From an uncultured Prevotella sp. (GTDB lineage: Bacteria; Bacteroidota; Bacteroidia; Bacteroidales; Bacteroidaceae), in NCBI GenBank assembly GCA_905235835.1, contig CAJONQ010000006.1, positions 17,003 through 81,002 of the forward strand: 64,000 nt of DNA, in the 5' to 3' direction. Position numbers and translations under genes: made by a program. This document shows, piece by piece, positions 62,893 to 64,000 of this stretch (position 1 is the stretch's first letter; each line of letters opens with the position of its first letter). The notes under the pieces were generated by a model, which was not told the DNA's origin, ran no database searches, and saw only the letters and a program-made list of their open reading frames with translations.

Positions 62893-62923
62893 CAAAGTTA
62901 CAAATAAGTAAGAAGAAAACAAA
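62893..62923 (-). promoter_or_regulatory. Bacteroidetes-type promoter (TTTG-N19-TAACTTTG) for the 2-hydroxyacid dehydrogenase
   Basis: Plus-strand CAAAGTTA 62893-62900 and CAAA 62920-62923, 19-nt spacer. Confidence 0.7.
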
Positions 62924-62961
62924 AGAATTTCGTAGTAATTACTCATGCCGTAGGATGCTGA

Positions 62962-63375
62962 GTAATTACAACAAAAGATATAGATGAAGCGAAAGAATTA
63001 ACGCAAGTAAGTGATAACCTTTATAAAGGTGTCACTGAGATTATCGATAATGTACGGCAAGAAGTTGTTGTGTATGTGAACAAGCATTCCGATATGATGT
63101 TTTGGCATATTGGACACTACATCAATGAGGATATGGGTTATAAGCAGTATTCTGCTTACGGCAACAAAATTCTTGCGACACTGTCGCAAACATTAACGTG
63201 GAGCCATTTCTTGGAACTCGTCACCATAGAGGATAACAATAAGCGGTTGTTCTATCAGCAAATGGGGATAGCCGAACATTGGAGTGTAAGGTAATATTCT
63301 GAGGAAGAACTGGAAGATGCTATCGCAAAGCAATTAGAAGCTTTCATTCTTGAACTGGGGCAAGGATTTGCATTC
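62962..63375 (+). pseudogene. DUF1016/YhcG-type PDDEXK nuclease remnant (internal stop, central deletion)
   Basis: Single frame 'VITTKDIDEAKELTQVSDNLYKGVTEIIDNVRQEVVVYVNKHSDMMFWHIGHYINEDMG...LSQTLTWSHFLELVTIEDNNKRLFYQQMGIAEHWSVR*' then, after TAA at 63292, 'YSEEELEDAIAKQLEAFILELGQGFAFLERQKRF'. Confidence 0.8.
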
Positions 63376-63879
63376 TTGGAACGTCAGAAGCGTTTTACAA
63401 TTGATGGAACTAACAATGTCCTCAAAGACCAAAGTATACGCTTTACAAAGAAGGAGAACCAGGAGAAGTTCCTTGGTGTCATCAGAAGGATTGTGTACTA
63501 TGCTCCAGAACTTCACCGCAGTTTTGTCTACTACACAAACAACTTCTTCCTTAAAGCTAAGGAAATCGCCCTGCTTTATAAATATAGGTGGCAGGTTGAG
63601 CTTTTCTTCAAGTGGATCAAACAGCATCTCCGAGTCAAGAGATTCTGGGGAGAGTCCGAGAGTGCCGTCCGCATACAGATTCATGTCGCAATCATTACCT
63701 ACTGCCTCATTGCCATCATCGAACACGACCTCAAGATTGGCAGGTCTGTGTTCGAGGTCATGCGTATCCTTGGCAAATCTGCGCTCGCCACGGACAGCAT
63801 CCAAGACCTGCTTAAGCCTCTCAGAGAGGCTACCAAACCGGAAAATGGGCAACTCTATTTTGACTTCAAATTTGATTAA
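63376..63879 (+). mobile_element. 5'-truncated IS4-family-like transposase fragment, in frame with the DUF1016 remnant
   Basis: 'VLKDQSIRFTKKENQEKFLGVIRRIVYYAPELHRSFVYYTNNFFLKAKEIALLYKYRWQVELFFKWIKQHLRVKRFWGESESAVRIQIHVAIITYCLIAIIEHDL' carries the IS4 'YKYRWQVELFFKWIKQHL' (YREK-like) signature. Confidence 0.88.
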
Positions 63880-64000
63880 CATATATTAAGAGACACTAGT
63901 GTCATCGTATAGTATTTCTAAATCCTTGTAATTGGAGAGAAGTTGTAGAATCTCAATGTCTATTAGTTTAGTATGAATTATTTTATTATGGAGTTCTTGC

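Noticed and set aside
63334-63889. Antisense 182-aa ORF and alternative-frame 179-aa ORF over the transposase
   Set aside because: The 167-aa frame shows clear IS4 transposase similarity; the others are shadow frames.

Overview
This window is most likely a Bacteroidales (Prevotella/Bacteroides-like) chromosome segment dominated by a large pectin utilisation locus. Its gene content resembles the rhamnogalacturonan-II (RG-II) PUL of Bacteroides thetaiotaomicron. Recognisable parts are a SusC/SusD pair with an upstream SusE-like lipoprotein, a GH137-GH2-malectin-type fusion, a GH78/GH141-like/GH127-like gene trio, a frameshifted GH138-like alpha-uronidase, GH106, two further GH2 enzymes, a DUF5703-type+GH78 fusion, a sialate O-acetylesterase-like enzyme, beta-helix proteins, an ECF sigma factor, and an L-fucose catabolic block (fucI, fucP, mutarotase, AKR, amidohydrolase, ADH, DapA-family aldolase). 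The most striking part is at 2.1-6.6 kb. A corrinoid methyl-transfer cassette lies 5 bp downstream of, and on the same strand as, the RG-II-type hydrolase operon. It consists of a UroD/MtaA-like methyltransferase, a stand-alone MetH-type reactivation domain, and a three-domain UroD-like + homocysteine methyltransferase + B12-binding fusion with no folate domain. I propose it demethylates O-methyl sugars (2-O-Me-fucose, 2-O-Me-xylose) and passes the methyl group to homocysteine. Secondary findings: repeat elements inserted in frame in neighbouring enzyme genes (an 8x 9-bp CTAG array, a 4x 22-bp palindromic array, a GATGGCTGAT-type array), an accessory island at 27.4-31.4 kb (repeat-dense non-coding DNA, inverted DnaA boxes, ORF6N remnant, MntA/HepT TA pair), an unlisted 46-aa ORF whose start codon sits in a long hairpin, and a DUF1016-transposase pseudogene chimera. 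All calls come from reading the sequence and supplied translations; no searches were run.
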